A DNA stretch of 64,000 bases from an uncultured Spirochaetota bacterium. GTDB taxonomy: Bacteria > Spirochaetota > Spirochaetia > JAFGXN01. The notes under the pieces were generated by a model that was given only the letters and a program-made list of their open reading frames with translations, ran no database searches and had not been told where the DNA came from. Shown one piece after another: positions 51,401-60,624 of the stretch. Location: NCBI GenBank assembly GCA_944390005.1, contig CALXOJ010000001.1, positions 208,363 to 272,362 on the forward strand, in the 5' to 3' direction. The stretch's first letter is position 1, and each line of letters begins with the position of its first letter. The position numbers and the translations under genes are program-made.

Positions 51401-52460
51401 AAAAATTGATGTTTCACGAGATCGGGAATTTGTTTCTTTTGGCGATTGCGTCATCCGTTCCCGTGTTTCTCTTTTTCGCAGTATGACGGATTTTTCGTTT
51501 CCTTTAAAGATGTCGACTGCGGATTCCCAACGCTTCATGACCCGCGTAAAAGAACGGCTGTCGCGGTTGTCCGATTCGCAGCAGAGTCTTTTCCGCGCGG
51601 AGAAGATCAACGGAGCGGATTTTGATTATTACCGAGATCGAGGAATTCTTTCCGAGGAGTATAGCCGTTTAGCGCAGACGGCGTTTTTTTATCTGTACAA
51701 TAATGCTACGGCGTTGCTCTTATTAGGTCGGGAGCAAATAGAATTGCGGTCAGTCGTTCCCGAATTCGAACTGTTTCATGCGGCGGAGACCGTTATCGAA
51801 TGCGATCGCCTACTGGAAACAGTCTTCCCGTATGCGGTTTCGTTGCGTCACGGCTATTTGAACAGCCGTTTGGATTTGACAGGTGCGGGAATCGAGGCAG
51901 AGGTTCTGCTTTCACTTCCGGCTCTGAATCAAACCGACGAAGGTGATCGCTTGCTGAAAATTGCACTCTCTGAGAACTTGAAAATCGCGCCGTATCGGTG
52001 CCCGGCTCTCAAAGAGAACATTCCCGGTGTTTTGACAGTAACGGCCGTTGCGTTGGACAGTGAATCAGAAGAGGAAATGTTGAGTCGATTCGCAAAAAAT
52101 TTAAGCACCATTATTAAAATGGAACGGTTGAAACGAAGGGAGTGGAAGCCGGAACAAATCGATCAAATTTCTGCACGTTACCGCGAGGCGTTGGAGAGAA
52201 TTCACTCTTCTGTCAAGATGACCCTTTTGGAATCTTATCAACTTTTGGATATTATTCGAACCGCAATTCTTGCCGGAGTGGCTGATTTCTCTTGTTCAAC
52301 GCTCAATCGACTTTTCGATTTTTTGAAGGAGAGTTCGCTTACCCGATTCCGCCGCCAATTTTCGAAAAGTGATGAGCCGGTTCTCTGCGATCATTTACGT
52401 GCAGGGGTTTTAAAAGATATTTTTTGCGGAAAAGCGGAGGTTTTGTGTCTCAAAGATTGA
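51393..52460 (+). CDS. mcsB: McsB-family protein (ATP:guanido phosphotransferase fold), predicted pseudokinase
   Basis: The product has 355 residues from the ATG at 51393. The family is recognised from its place between mcsA and clpC and from colinear matches: VIRSRVSLFRS (20-30) for SSRIRLARN, VVPEFEL for LFPGFQL, and HGYLNS...LPAL (153-178) for RGYLTSCPTNVGTGLR...LPAL. Active McsB needs an NEEDH acid cluster, the Cys of SCPTN and the Arg of GTGLR. Here these are GREQ (112-115), Arg159 and Glu168, and no GEGSEA motif remains. Arginine phosphorylation is therefore unlikely. A non-catalytic adaptor role between McsA and ClpC is inference. It overlaps clpC by 16 bases. Confidence 0.75.
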   Translation: MNKKIDVSRDREFVSFGDCVIRSRVSLFRSMTDFSFPLKMSTADSQRFMTRVKERLSRLSDSQQSLFRAEKINGADFDYYRDRGILSEEYSRLAQTAFFYLYNNATALLLLGREQIELRSVVPEFELFHAAETVIECDRLLETVFPYAVSLRHGYLNSRLDLTGAGIEAEVLLSLPALNQTDEGDRLLKIALSENLKIAPYRCPALKENIPGVLTVTAVALDSESEEEMLSRFAKNLSTIIKMERLKRREWKPEQIDQISARYREALERIHSSVKMTLLESYQLLDIIRTAILAGVADFSCSTLNRLFDFLKESSLTRFRRQFSKSDEPVLCDHLRAGVLKDIFCGKAEVLCLKD

Positions 52461-54904
52461 ATTACGACGCTGAGCAGCTGTTGCTCAATGGAGTTCGGGA
52501 AACTGCTGTCCGCTTTGCATCAAAGTCGATCGAACCCGAACATTTGCTTTTGGCAATTTTAGAAAAATACAAATTGAAAGAATGTTTTGATTCCGACCGT
52601 TCGCGTCAAAAGTTAACAGAGACGTTGAAAAAATCATTAGAAGCGATTCGTTCAGACGAGGCGGAACACTCCGTTCCGCTGCCGCCGTCCCCACGGTACC
52701 TTGAGTTTCTCACGCGACTCTCTGAGAAAATTTCTTCGGCTCCCGAGGATTTTTACGGCGATGTTTTCTTTCTTTTTCGCACGGCAGCCGAAACGGAAGA
52801 TTCGCTGTGTCGTCCTTTTATTGCGAACGGCCGTCTTTTTTTTCCTTCCGCAGTCAAAAAGCAAGCGGCAGAGCGTATAAAGACGCCGAAGGAGCTGGAA
52901 GAAGAAAAGCGGAAAAACGATTTTCTTCTTCTGCATACGAAGGAGATGGTTGCCCAGGCGCTTGCCGGGGATTTTGATCCGATTGTCGGCCGCGAAAAAG
53001 AGATCGAACGCATGATTAAGATTTTAAGCCGACGGCGCAAAAACAATCCGCTGCTGCTTGGAGAAGCAGGAGTCGGAAAAACCGCACTGGTAGAGGGATT
53101 GGCGCAACGGATTGCGGACGGAACGGTTCCTGATGGACTTGAAGATAAGAAAATTCTCCGAGTGGATATGGGCTCTATTTTGGCAGGTACAAAATATCGC
53201 GGAGAATTCGAAGATAGGTTAAAAAAATTACTTCAAATCGTAATGGAACGGAAAAATATCATTCTTTTTATTGATGAAATTCACACCATTGTCGGAGCTG
53301 GGGCTTCGGAAGGGGCGATCGACGCAGTCAGTCTTCTGAAACCGCCTCTCAGTCGAGGTGATTTTCAATGTATCGGAGCGACAACTGTTAAGGAATACCG
53401 CCGTTGGTTTGAAAGCGACGCCGCCTTAGTTCGCCGTTTTCAAAATATTTACGTCGAAGAACCGGACGAAAAAATGACGATGGAAATTTTACAGGGAATT
53501 GTCCGCCGTTACGGTGAGCATCACCAGGTCGTATACACACACGAGGCACTTGAAACCGCCGTTTTTGTTTCAAATCGCTATCTGACCGATCGGTTTCAAC
53601 CCGATAAAGCAATCGACTTGATTGATGAAGCCGGTGCTGAAAAACGGATGAACCGCAGTGAAAAACCGAAGGAAATTCTCAATTTGGAAGAGAAAATTCA
53701 AGCGCATAATTTGAAAAAAAATCGTTTTGTCGAAGAACAGCGTTTTGAAAAAGCTGCCAAAGAACGGGATGCCATATTGCGGTTGAAATCGGAGAAAACG
53801 GCTGCTGAAGCATTGTGGAAAAATCGAAGCGAACAGGAATTCAGTGTTATTACAACTGACGACATCCTTCACGCTGTTTCCGTTGCTGCCGGAATTCCTG
53901 CCGAAAAGTTGGCTGAAAGCGAAATGCATCGTTTGCTTCATTTGGAAGAGGAGCTCAAGCGCATCGTTGTCGGTCAGGAGGCAGCTGTAGCGGCGATTTC
54001 CTCCGCTATTCGTCGTTCCCGCGTCGGATTGACGTCGCAGCAGCGGCCCACCGGTTCATTTCTTTTTTTGGGACCGACCGGCGTCGGTAAAACTTATCTG
54101 GCAAAAACGTTGGCAGATAAGCTTTTTGGCACTCCGGAAGCGTTGATCCGCATCGATATGTCCGACTATATGGAAAAACACAACGTCTCTAAATTGGTTG
54201 GCGCGCCTCCCGGATTCGTCGGATTCGAAGACGGCGGTATTCTCTCCGGAGCGGTGCGCAGGCGTCCGTACTGCGTTGTTTTGTTGGACGAAATCGAAAA
54301 AGCTCATCCCGATGTTTTTCATTTGTTGCTGCAGGTGTTGGAAGAGGGGGAATTGATTGATAGTCTCGGTCATAAAGTATCGTTTCGCAACGCTGTTATT
54401 ATCATGACGAGCAACCTCGGTTCGAAAGATCTGAATAAAGACAGCCGAGTGGGTTTTTCGACGGAAAAAGGATGGAAAAGTTACTCCGAAATTAAGCAGT
54501 CGGCGATGGCAGAAGCCAAACGCTTTCTGTCGCCGGAATTTATCAATCGTTTGGACGAGATCGTCGTGTTTGATACGCTGAAAGAGCCGCAGATTCGCGA
54601 AATCGTTGATCTTCTTTGCAGCGAGATCATCGAGCGGATGAAAAATCTCGGTATTCGATTGAAAATCGATGCAGCCGTCCGCGACGAATTGGTAAAAACC
54701 GGATTTGATCCCGCTTACGGAGCGCGGACGATGCGCCGTGCATTGAGGACTCAAATCGAAGATTCGCTGGCAATGGAGATTCTGACTCATCCGGAAGCAT
54801 CCGCTTTTGAATGCCGACGAGTGAAGGGAAAAATCGTCTTCCGGATCACTGCCGTTAAAACAGAAGACGAAACGCAGCGGGAGCATGCCATTTATGAGCT
54901 TTGA
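52445..54904 (+). CDS. clpC: ATP-dependent protease ATPase subunit ClpC
   Basis: The product has 819 residues from the GTG at 52445 (GGAGG 5 bases upstream). The N-terminal Clp domain (about 1-140) keeps EPEH (30-33) in its first half, but its second half (YGDVFFLF, 104-111) lacks the usual GTEH. The first AAA+ module has GEAGVGKT (206-213), ILFIDEIH and KYRGEFEDR. A short M-domain with UVR-like VEEQRFEKAAKERDAI follows. The second AAA+ module has GPTGVGKT, GAPPGFVGF and VVLLDEIEKAHP. RVGF near 690 is the ClpP-binding loop, so it should feed ClpP encoded elsewhere. Both ATP sites look active. Confidence 0.93.
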   Translation: MSQRLNYDAEQLLLNGVRETAVRFASKSIEPEHLLLAILEKYKLKECFDSDRSRQKLTETLKKSLEAIRSDEAEHSVPLPPSPRYLEFLTRLSEKISSAPEDFYGDVFFLFRTAAETEDSLCRPFIANGRLFFPSAVKKQAAERIKTPKELEEEKRKNDFLLLHTKEMVAQALAGDFDPIVGREKEIERMIKILSRRRKNNPLLLGEAGVGKTALVEGLAQRIADGTVPDGLEDKKILRVDMGSILAGTKYRGEFEDRLKKLLQIVMERKNIILFIDEIHTIVGAGASEGAIDAVSLLKPPLSRGDFQCIGATTVKEYRRWFESDAALVRRFQNIYVEEPDEKMTMEILQGIVRRYGEHHQVVYTHEALETAVFVSNRYLTDRFQPDKAIDLIDEAGAEKRMNRSEKPKEILNLEEKIQAHNLKKNRFVEEQRFEKAAKERDAILRLKSEKTAAEALWKNRSEQEFSVITTDDILHAVSVAAGIPAEKLAESEMHRLLHLEEELKRIVVGQEAAVAAISSAIRRSRVGLTSQQRPTGSFLFLGPTGVGKTYLAKTLADKLFGTPEALIRIDMSDYMEKHNVSKLVGAPPGFVGFEDGGILSGAVRRRPYCVVLLDEIEKAHPDVFHLLLQVLEEGELIDSLGHKVSFRNAVIIMTSNLGSKDLNKDSRVGFSTEKGWKSYSEIKQSAMAEAKRFLSPEFINRLDEIVVFDTLKEPQIREIVDLLCSEIIERMKNLGIRLKIDAAVRDELVKTGFDPAYGARTMRRALRTQIEDSLAMEILTHPEASAFECRRVKGKIVFRITAVKTEDETQREHAIYEL

Positions 54905-55832
54905 AGTTTTTGTTCTCGGAACCGGCGGCATGATGCCGCTTCCCAATCGATTTTTAACCAGTGTTCTGCTGCGCCGTGAAGGCTCGCTCTTTCTCTTTGA
55001 TTGCGGAGAAGGAACGCAAATTTCACTCCGTTCCCTCAATCTCAAGTGGAAGAAGGTTTCAGCTGTTTTTGTTTCTCACACCCACGCCGATCACATCACC
55101 GGTATTCCCGGATTATTGATGCTTTCTGCACAAGTTGACCGCGACGAACCGCTGATTATTGTAGGACCGCCGAAGATCAAGGAGTACATTGAAACCAGCC
55201 GTCGTGTTTTGGACATGTACATCAATTATGAAATCATTGTCAAAGAGATTGCCGATCCATCGATTCCCGGAGAGGTGTTTCGCGGCGATGACTTTTCGGT
55301 TTATTCATTTCCGCTCAATCATTCAAAAGTGTGCGTCGGCTATAAATTAATAGAAGATCCCCGTCCGGGGGTTTTTGATCCTCAGAAAGCCGAAGCTGCC
55401 GGTGTACCGCGCGGTCCGCTTTGGTCCCATTTACAGAAAGGAGAAACGGTTGTCAATCTCCGGTCGGAGACGGTAAGACCGGATCAAGTTCTCGGACCGC
55501 CTCGCCGCGGCTGCCGTTTTTCGTTTGTCACCGATACGGCGTATCTGCCGACGATCGCCGGAGAGGTGAGCGGTTCGGATCTTTTCATCTGTGAAGGAAT
55601 GTTTACTTCAGATTTAACCGAAAGCGCTGCCGAAAAGAAGCATTTGACCGCGGTTCAAGCGGCGCAAATCGCTTCTGAAGCCGGAGGGATCAGGCAAATG
55701 GGGTTGATTCATTATTCGCCGCGCTTTACAAATCGCGATTTGCAGCAGCTTTTAAATGAAGCCAAAGCCGTTTTTCCGCAAACGTTTTTAACAAAAGACG
55801 GAATGAATCTTTCTATAAAAAATAGAGATTAA
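54894..55832 (+). CDS. rnz: Ribonuclease Z
   Basis: The product has 312 residues from the ATG at 54894; an in-frame ATG at 54885 is also possible. It trims tRNA 3' trailers. The metallo-beta-lactamase motif HTHADH is at 62-67. Further ligands are in FPLNHSKVCVGY, VTDTAYLP and LIHYSPRF. The tRNA-binding exosite arm (DPRPGVFDPQKAEAAGVPRGPLWSHLQKG) is present. It overlaps clpC by 11 bases. Confidence 0.93.
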   Translation: MSFEVFVLGTGGMMPLPNRFLTSVLLRREGSLFLFDCGEGTQISLRSLNLKWKKVSAVFVSHTHADHITGIPGLLMLSAQVDRDEPLIIVGPPKIKEYIETSRRVLDMYINYEIIVKEIADPSIPGEVFRGDDFSVYSFPLNHSKVCVGYKLIEDPRPGVFDPQKAEAAGVPRGPLWSHLQKGETVVNLRSETVRPDQVLGPPRRGCRFSFVTDTAYLPTIAGEVSGSDLFICEGMFTSDLTESAAEKKHLTAVQAAQIASEAGGIRQMGLIHYSPRFTNRDLQQLLNEAKAVFPQTFLTKDGMNLSIKNRD

Positions 55833-55900
55833 TTGTAACAAATTGACTGCTTCTTTGTTTTTAAGAAAAGTATTAGAATCGAGAGGGAAAATGCGTTTCT

Positions 55901-56833
55901 ATGATTGAAGTAAAAGATTTAACGAAAAATTACGGTACGTTTCCCGCCGTTAAAAGAGTCTCTTTTTCCATTGGAAAAGGAGAAGTCGTCGGACTGCTTG
56001 GTCCTAACGGAGCCGGGAAGACGACAATCATGAAGGTTTTGACTTGTTATCACTATCCTGACGGCGGAACAGCGACACTCAACGGTTTCGACGTGGTTCG
56101 GGAACCACTGGCGGTAAAGCGGCAGATCGGTTATTTGCCGGAAATGGCTCCGGTTTACACCGATTTGAATGTGTACGAGTATTTGAATTTCATCGCCGAA
56201 GCGCGCGGTATTGATGCGGCAGAACGGAAACGACGGATTGAGGAGACGGCTGCCGAGTGCGGTTTGTCTTCTGTTTTATACAAGGAAATCGGCAATCTGT
56301 CAAAGGGATACCGCCAACGGACAGGATTAGCACAGGCGATCATCCATAAACCGGAAATCCTCATTTTGGACGAACCGACGACCGGATTGGATCCGAATCA
56401 AATTATCGAAATCAGGAATTTGATTCAAAATATCGGGAAAGAGAAGACCGTTTTGCTCTCCACTCACATTCTGCAAGAGGTGGAAGCGGTCTGTGATCGG
56501 GTTTTAATTGTCAATGACGGATTGATTGTTGCCGAAGGAACCACAGAGGAGATCGGCAAAAGCCTCAAAGGAGAACCGACGCTTCATCTCGTATTAGCGA
56601 CCGCTGCCGACGGCGTTGCGGAGAGTCTGAAAGAGTGTGCGGCGGTAACGGCCGTCCGTTCCGCAGAAGCGAAAAACGGTCTGACGGCTTTCACCGTTCA
56701 GCTGACGTCTGAAGACGCAGCTCCGGAAGTTTTCGATTGGGCGGTGAAAAATCGCTGTCGAATTGCCGAAATGTATTTGGAAAAAATCGGACTGGAGGAT
56801 ATCTTCATCCGTCTGACACATGAAGGAGTTTGA
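55901..56833 (+). CDS. ABC transporter ATPase, GldA/NatA type
   Basis: The product has 310 residues. Walker A LLGPNGAGKTT (about 30-40), signature LSKGYRQR (about 133-140) and Walker B LILDEPTTGLDP are complete, with an 80-residue C-terminal regulatory part. With the three following genes it forms a Gld-type exporter set (ATPase, permease, GldG, DUF4340), widespread in non-gliding bacteria and of unknown cargo. GAGAGGG lies before the ATG. A TTGACT at 55843 may be its -35, but I find no good -10. Confidence 0.9.
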   Translation: MIEVKDLTKNYGTFPAVKRVSFSIGKGEVVGLLGPNGAGKTTIMKVLTCYHYPDGGTATLNGFDVVREPLAVKRQIGYLPEMAPVYTDLNVYEYLNFIAEARGIDAAERKRRIEETAAECGLSSVLYKEIGNLSKGYRQRTGLAQAIIHKPEILILDEPTTGLDPNQIIEIRNLIQNIGKEKTVLLSTHILQEVEAVCDRVLIVNDGLIVAEGTTEEIGKSLKGEPTLHLVLATAADGVAESLKECAAVTAVRSAEAKNGLTAFTVQLTSEDAAPEVFDWAVKNRCRIAEMYLEKIGLEDIFIRLTHEGV

Positions 56834-56834
56834 G

Positions 56835-57560
56835 ATGCGCGACACCATTCGACCGATTGTGAAAAAAGAACTGAAAACTTATTTTAATTCGCCGATTGCC
56901 TGTATTGTATTTGTTGTATTTTTGACGGCGACCGCGGTGTGGTTTTTTCTGTTTAACGGTTTTTTTACGATGAATTACGCCTCGTTTCGCGCTTATTTCT
57001 CCTCGTTTCCGTTTTTGTTTATTATTGTGATCCCGACTCTGACAATGCGCTTGTGGGCGGAAGAGAAGAAAATGAAGTCCGATGAAATTCTGTTGACGCT
57101 GCCGTTTGGTGAGTCTCAGTTGGTTCTCGGAAAATTTTTCGGCGCTTTTGTTTTGTTTCTGATTATGATTGCCTTGACGGTGTTTGTTCCGTTTTTGGTT
57201 TCGTTTACCGGCCGTTTTGAACCCGGTGAGCTGATCGGGCAGTATTTGGGAACCGCCCTTTTTGGAGCGCTCTGTATTGCAGTCGGAATGTTCTTTTCGG
57301 CTCTTTCATCCAATCAAATCAGCGCTTTTCTTGTTTCGATTTTGGCGCTGGCGTTTTTGGTGCTCAGCGGCTATTTCCCGATGATGATCGATGTGCCGGA
57401 TATTGTTGCCCGCGTCATTAACACGCTGTTTGCGACCCATCACTTTGAAAGCTTCAAAAAGGGAATTCTCGATTCCGGAGATTTAATCTATTTTGTGGGA
57501 ATGACGGCGCTTTTTCTTTATTTGAATGTCCGCGTTTTAGTCTTAAAAAAATGGAAATAG
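56835..57560 (+). CDS. ABC transporter permease, GldF type
   Basis: The product has 241 residues with six membrane helices. The ATG at 56835 follows AAGGAG by 7 bases and one base after the ATPase stop; the in-frame ATG at 56820 overlaps the ATPase. The opening RPIVKKELKTYFNSPIACIVFVVFL and MRLWAEEKKMKSDEILLTLP are typical of GldF. It should form the membrane channel with the preceding ATPase. Confidence 0.88.
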   Translation: MRDTIRPIVKKELKTYFNSPIACIVFVVFLTATAVWFFLFNGFFTMNYASFRAYFSSFPFLFIIVIPTLTMRLWAEEKKMKSDEILLTLPFGESQLVLGKFFGAFVLFLIMIALTVFVPFLVSFTGRFEPGELIGQYLGTALFGALCIAVGMFFSALSSNQISAFLVSILALAFLVLSGYFPMMIDVPDIVARVINTLFATHHFESFKKGILDSGDLIYFVGMTALFLYLNVRVLVLKKWK

Positions 57561-57570
57561 GAGGACGGAT

Positions 57571-59205
57571 ATGAATATGAAACAAAATCAAATCTTGCTG
57601 ACCGTTCTCACCGTTTTATTGATTTTTCTGATCGGATTAAACAGTCTTGTTTACGGTTTTCGGGCAGACCTGACGTTTTCGCGGATTTATTCGCTCTCTT
57701 CCGTCACAAAACAGACAGTACGGGAAATTCCGGAACATCTCAATCTTACTTATTATCTTTCTTCGAAGTTGAAAGACCGTGTGCCGGTTTTCGGAGAAAT
57801 TGAAGATATGATAAGGGAATACGCATCGGTTTCGAAGGGAAAAATTTCAGTGGAGGTGATCGATTCCGATAAGTTTGGAGCTTCTCAGGAGTTGTCTCAG
57901 AAAGGACTGATGCCTCTGCAAATCAGCGAAAACAATGTTACGGAATTCTCCCGATCGGTAGCGTATTCCGGATTGATTCTTTCATATATGGGCGAACAGA
58001 GCGTGATTCCGGCTGTGACACAGACGGAGACATTGGAGTACGATTTGGATCGCCGCATTAAAGAGTTGGTTTACAAAGAAGAACGCAAAGTCGGACTGCT
58101 GCCGCTGACGCCCGGTTTGACTCCCGATAACCAACTGGCGGTTTTAAACCAGGTTCTTGGCGCTTTATATACCGTAGAAGTGATTGAACCGGAACGGAAG
58201 ATTGATCCTTCATTTAATGCTGTGGTTGTTATCGGCGAAAGCGAAAGCGCTTATCAGCAGCTGGTGCTCGATCAATATCTTCTTCAAGGCGGAGCGCTTT
58301 TAATGCTTGTTGACCGCCATCAAACGCAGCTGTCGCCTTACGGAATGAGCGGTTCGGCCGTTTCCGGCTCCGCTGTTTCCGATTGGCTGGAAGCGTGCGG
58401 CGTTCGCGTTGAAGAAGAGCTGCTGCTCGATACTTCCTGCAATGCGGCGCTGATGCCGACCGGCAGGGCGTTTTCGATTGTTCAATATCCGTATTTTGTT
58501 AAAATTCCGGGAACAGGCGGAAACCGCAACCATCCGGTGACTGCCGCTTTTAACGGATTGAATTTGCTGTGGGCCTCTCCGTTGACATTGACCGATGCGA
58601 TTTCAGACAACGGGAAGGTAAATGCGGTTTCTCTGGTTCGAACGACGGACGGAGCATGGATGACCGGACTTGACAGCGGAATTGATTTCGAACAGGCAAT
58701 GATAATGGCTGCAGGCGCCGAAGATCAGCTGCGCACTTCGTATTCTGTTGCCATCGCTTTATCCGGCGAATTTGACAGTTACTTTAAAGGAAAAGCACTT
58801 CCCGAAAGACCGGGGGAGGAGAGCGAATTTCCGCAGCCGCTGAGCGAATCGTCTTCTGTCGGGCGGATTTTGGCTGTCGGCGATACCGATTTTGCCGTTA
58901 TCGATCAGCAGAATCAGATGACGGTTCAGTTATACAACTTATTCAACATTAATTTGGATCAAAATTTTACGTTTATTCAGAATGCCGTCGAATGGCTGAC
59001 AGCCGATGAAGATTTGTTACAGCTGCGCACTCGCGTTCAGCGCAACACGCAGTTGGATCAAATTCAGGATCCGCAAGCGCGCCGCGCTTATTTTATCTTT
59101 GTTCAAGTTTTTGTCTTGGCGGTGGTTCCTCTGTGCATCATCGCTTTCGGCGGTGTGCGGATCTTTATGCGGAAACGGAGAGCGGGAAAAGGAGGCAGTC
59201 GATGA
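57571..59205 (+). CDS. GldG-type ABC auxiliary protein
   Basis: The product has 544 residues. A membrane helix lies near residues 8-27 and another near 505-528; the large middle part is extracytoplasmic. DLTFSRIYSLSSVTKQTVREI (about 30-50) and the RRIKELVYKEERKVGLLPLTPG segment match the GldG/DUF7088 family. AGGAGG lies 6 bases before the ATG. It overlaps the DUF4340 gene by 4 bases. Probably a periplasmic domain of the exporter. Confidence 0.85.
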   Translation: MNMKQNQILLTVLTVLLIFLIGLNSLVYGFRADLTFSRIYSLSSVTKQTVREIPEHLNLTYYLSSKLKDRVPVFGEIEDMIREYASVSKGKISVEVIDSDKFGASQELSQKGLMPLQISENNVTEFSRSVAYSGLILSYMGEQSVIPAVTQTETLEYDLDRRIKELVYKEERKVGLLPLTPGLTPDNQLAVLNQVLGALYTVEVIEPERKIDPSFNAVVVIGESESAYQQLVLDQYLLQGGALLMLVDRHQTQLSPYGMSGSAVSGSAVSDWLEACGVRVEEELLLDTSCNAALMPTGRAFSIVQYPYFVKIPGTGGNRNHPVTAAFNGLNLLWASPLTLTDAISDNGKVNAVSLVRTTDGAWMTGLDSGIDFEQAMIMAAGAEDQLRTSYSVAIALSGEFDSYFKGKALPERPGEESEFPQPLSESSSVGRILAVGDTDFAVIDQQNQMTVQLYNLFNINLDQNFTFIQNAVEWLTADEDLLQLRTRVQRNTQLDQIQDPQARRAYFIFVQVFVLAVVPLCIIAFGGVRIFMRKRRAGKGGSR

Positions 59206-60179
59206 ACGATCGTAAAAAAATCACCGTTACGGCGGCGTTATGTGTATTTTTTACTTTTACATTGATTATCGGAACGGTTTTTTCTGCCGGTAATCGCAGC
59301 GAGCGCGAACAAAGCGGGGCTCTTTTGTCTCATTTTCCGAAAGATAAAATAACCTCGATTACGATTCAAAGCGGCGATCAGAGTGTTGCGCTTACTGTTT
59401 CCGCTGATTCGCTGACTGTCGATTACGACGGAACAGCCGCAGCTGCCGATAAAACTGCCGTTGACGAATTTTTTGAAACCGTTGCCGGATTGCCGCGAGG
59501 AAAGAAAATTACTTCAAATGAAGAACGCTACAACGATTTCGGTGTTGCCGATGGAGCTTCGGAAATTTCTGTTCGAATGACGGCGGCTGATGCCGAAGAG
59601 TGGAATCTGCTGATCGGAAAGACAACGGCCGATGGCAAGCGTTATGTAAGAGCGGAAGGCGACTCTGTCGTTTACGAAACCGATGATCCGGGCTGGACTC
59701 TTTATACCCGCCGCTCTCATTGGGTGAAACTTGCGCTTTTTGACGATCCGTCTGTCAGCGCAGAGATTCAATCGGTTATTGTCAAAGGTACTTCGCCGAC
59801 GGACGGTGAAACATTTGATTATACATTGATGAAAACAGCCGGAGAATCGGATGGAACTTTGATATGGAAGGCTGAGGGACACGAGGAAGCGCTTGATACG
59901 GTCAAAATCGATTCGTTTTTGCGTCAAATCACTGAATTGCGCGGAGCTGACTTGATTGTTCCTCCGGTCGGATTGACTTCCGAGACAGCTGCTGTGACAA
60001 TTGTTCTCGGTTTCCGAGACGGCAGCAAACAAACGCTGTGCATTTCTTCGGATCCTGCAGGAGAGGACCGTTACGGAGTCACGTTGGCCGGCAGCGACCG
60101 CGAATACGCTGTCAGTCGTTATGCTCTTGGCAATCTTCTTAAACCGCTTGAAAATTTTTTCCGAGCAGAAGAGAAATAA
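59202..60179 (+). CDS. DUF4340-family exported protein
   Basis: The product has 325 residues from the ATG at 59202 (GGAGG 6 bases upstream; ATGA overlap with the GldG-type gene). One N-terminal membrane helix (about 9-28) leads into a repeated fold: FPKDKITSITIQSGDQSVALTV, then VDEFFETVAGLPRGKKI and IGKTTADGKRYVRAEGDSVVYE, then again VKIDSFLRQITELRGADLI. Such DUF4340 proteins regularly accompany Gld-type transporters. Last gene of that operon. Confidence 0.85.
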   Translation: MNDRKKITVTAALCVFFTFTLIIGTVFSAGNRSEREQSGALLSHFPKDKITSITIQSGDQSVALTVSADSLTVDYDGTAAAADKTAVDEFFETVAGLPRGKKITSNEERYNDFGVADGASEISVRMTAADAEEWNLLIGKTTADGKRYVRAEGDSVVYETDDPGWTLYTRRSHWVKLALFDDPSVSAEIQSVIVKGTSPTDGETFDYTLMKTAGESDGTLIWKAEGHEEALDTVKIDSFLRQITELRGADLIVPPVGLTSETAAVTIVLGFRDGSKQTLCISSDPAGEDRYGVTLAGSDREYAVSRYALGNLLKPLENFFRAEEK

Positions 60180-60279
60180 CCGTTAACGCCGGATAGTCAA
60201 TTTCCCCTTTATCGATAGAGGTCATTTGGGCAGATTAAGTTGATGCAGTCGCTGATTTTGCATCTATTGGAGGTTGAAA

Positions 60280-60624
60280 ATGAATTTATTTGGGTTTCTC
60301 AATGGCGGAGCGGATCTGACTCCGGAAGCGGCTGCATCTCGGATAGCCGCCGATTCCCGCAGCGTCATCATTGATGTCCGGTCTCCGGAGGAATTTGGCG
60401 AAGGTCATGTCAAAGGCGCATTGTTGCTGCCGGTTGACCGTCTTGATGAAAAAATTGAAGCAGCGGTAACCGATAAGAATACTCCGATCTTTGTCTACTG
60501 CCACAGCGGAGCTCGTGCGGCAGCGGCAGTTCGCCGATTAAAAGCCGACGGCTATACCTCGGTTTTCAATATCGGTGGCGTTGCTAACCGCGGTTTCACG
60601 AAGACTTTTCCTCTTGTTCGATGA
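60280..60624 (+). CDS. Single-domain rhodanese-like sulfurtransferase
   Basis: The product has 114 residues. The rhodanese core VIIDVRSPEEFGEGHVKGALLLPV (about 31-54) leads to the active-site loop CHSGARA (about 74-80), so the catalytic Cys is present. It transfers sulfane sulfur to thiols or cyanide. GGAGG ends 6 bases before the ATG at 60280. It has a 100-base gap to the previous operon and may be monocistronic; a weak TTGATG/TCTATT pair at 60240-60268 is a possible promoter. No signal peptide is evident. Confidence 0.85.
   Translation: MNLFGFLNGGADLTPEAAASRIAADSRSVIIDVRSPEEFGEGHVKGALLLPVDRLDEKIEAAVTDKNTPIFVYCHSGARAAAAVRRLKADGYTSVFNIGGVANRGFTKTFPLVR

Noticed and set aside
54056-55045. Open frame of 329 codons on the minus strand opposite clpC/rnz
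   Set aside because: Fully covered by clpC and rnz, with intact motifs on the plus strand; no start signal or promoter was seen.
60240-60268. Promoter TTGATG-17-TCTATT as a further leaderless case for the rhodanese gene
   Set aside because: The -10 is weak and a clear GGAGG ribosome-binding site precedes the ATG, which would lie upstream of that predicted start.
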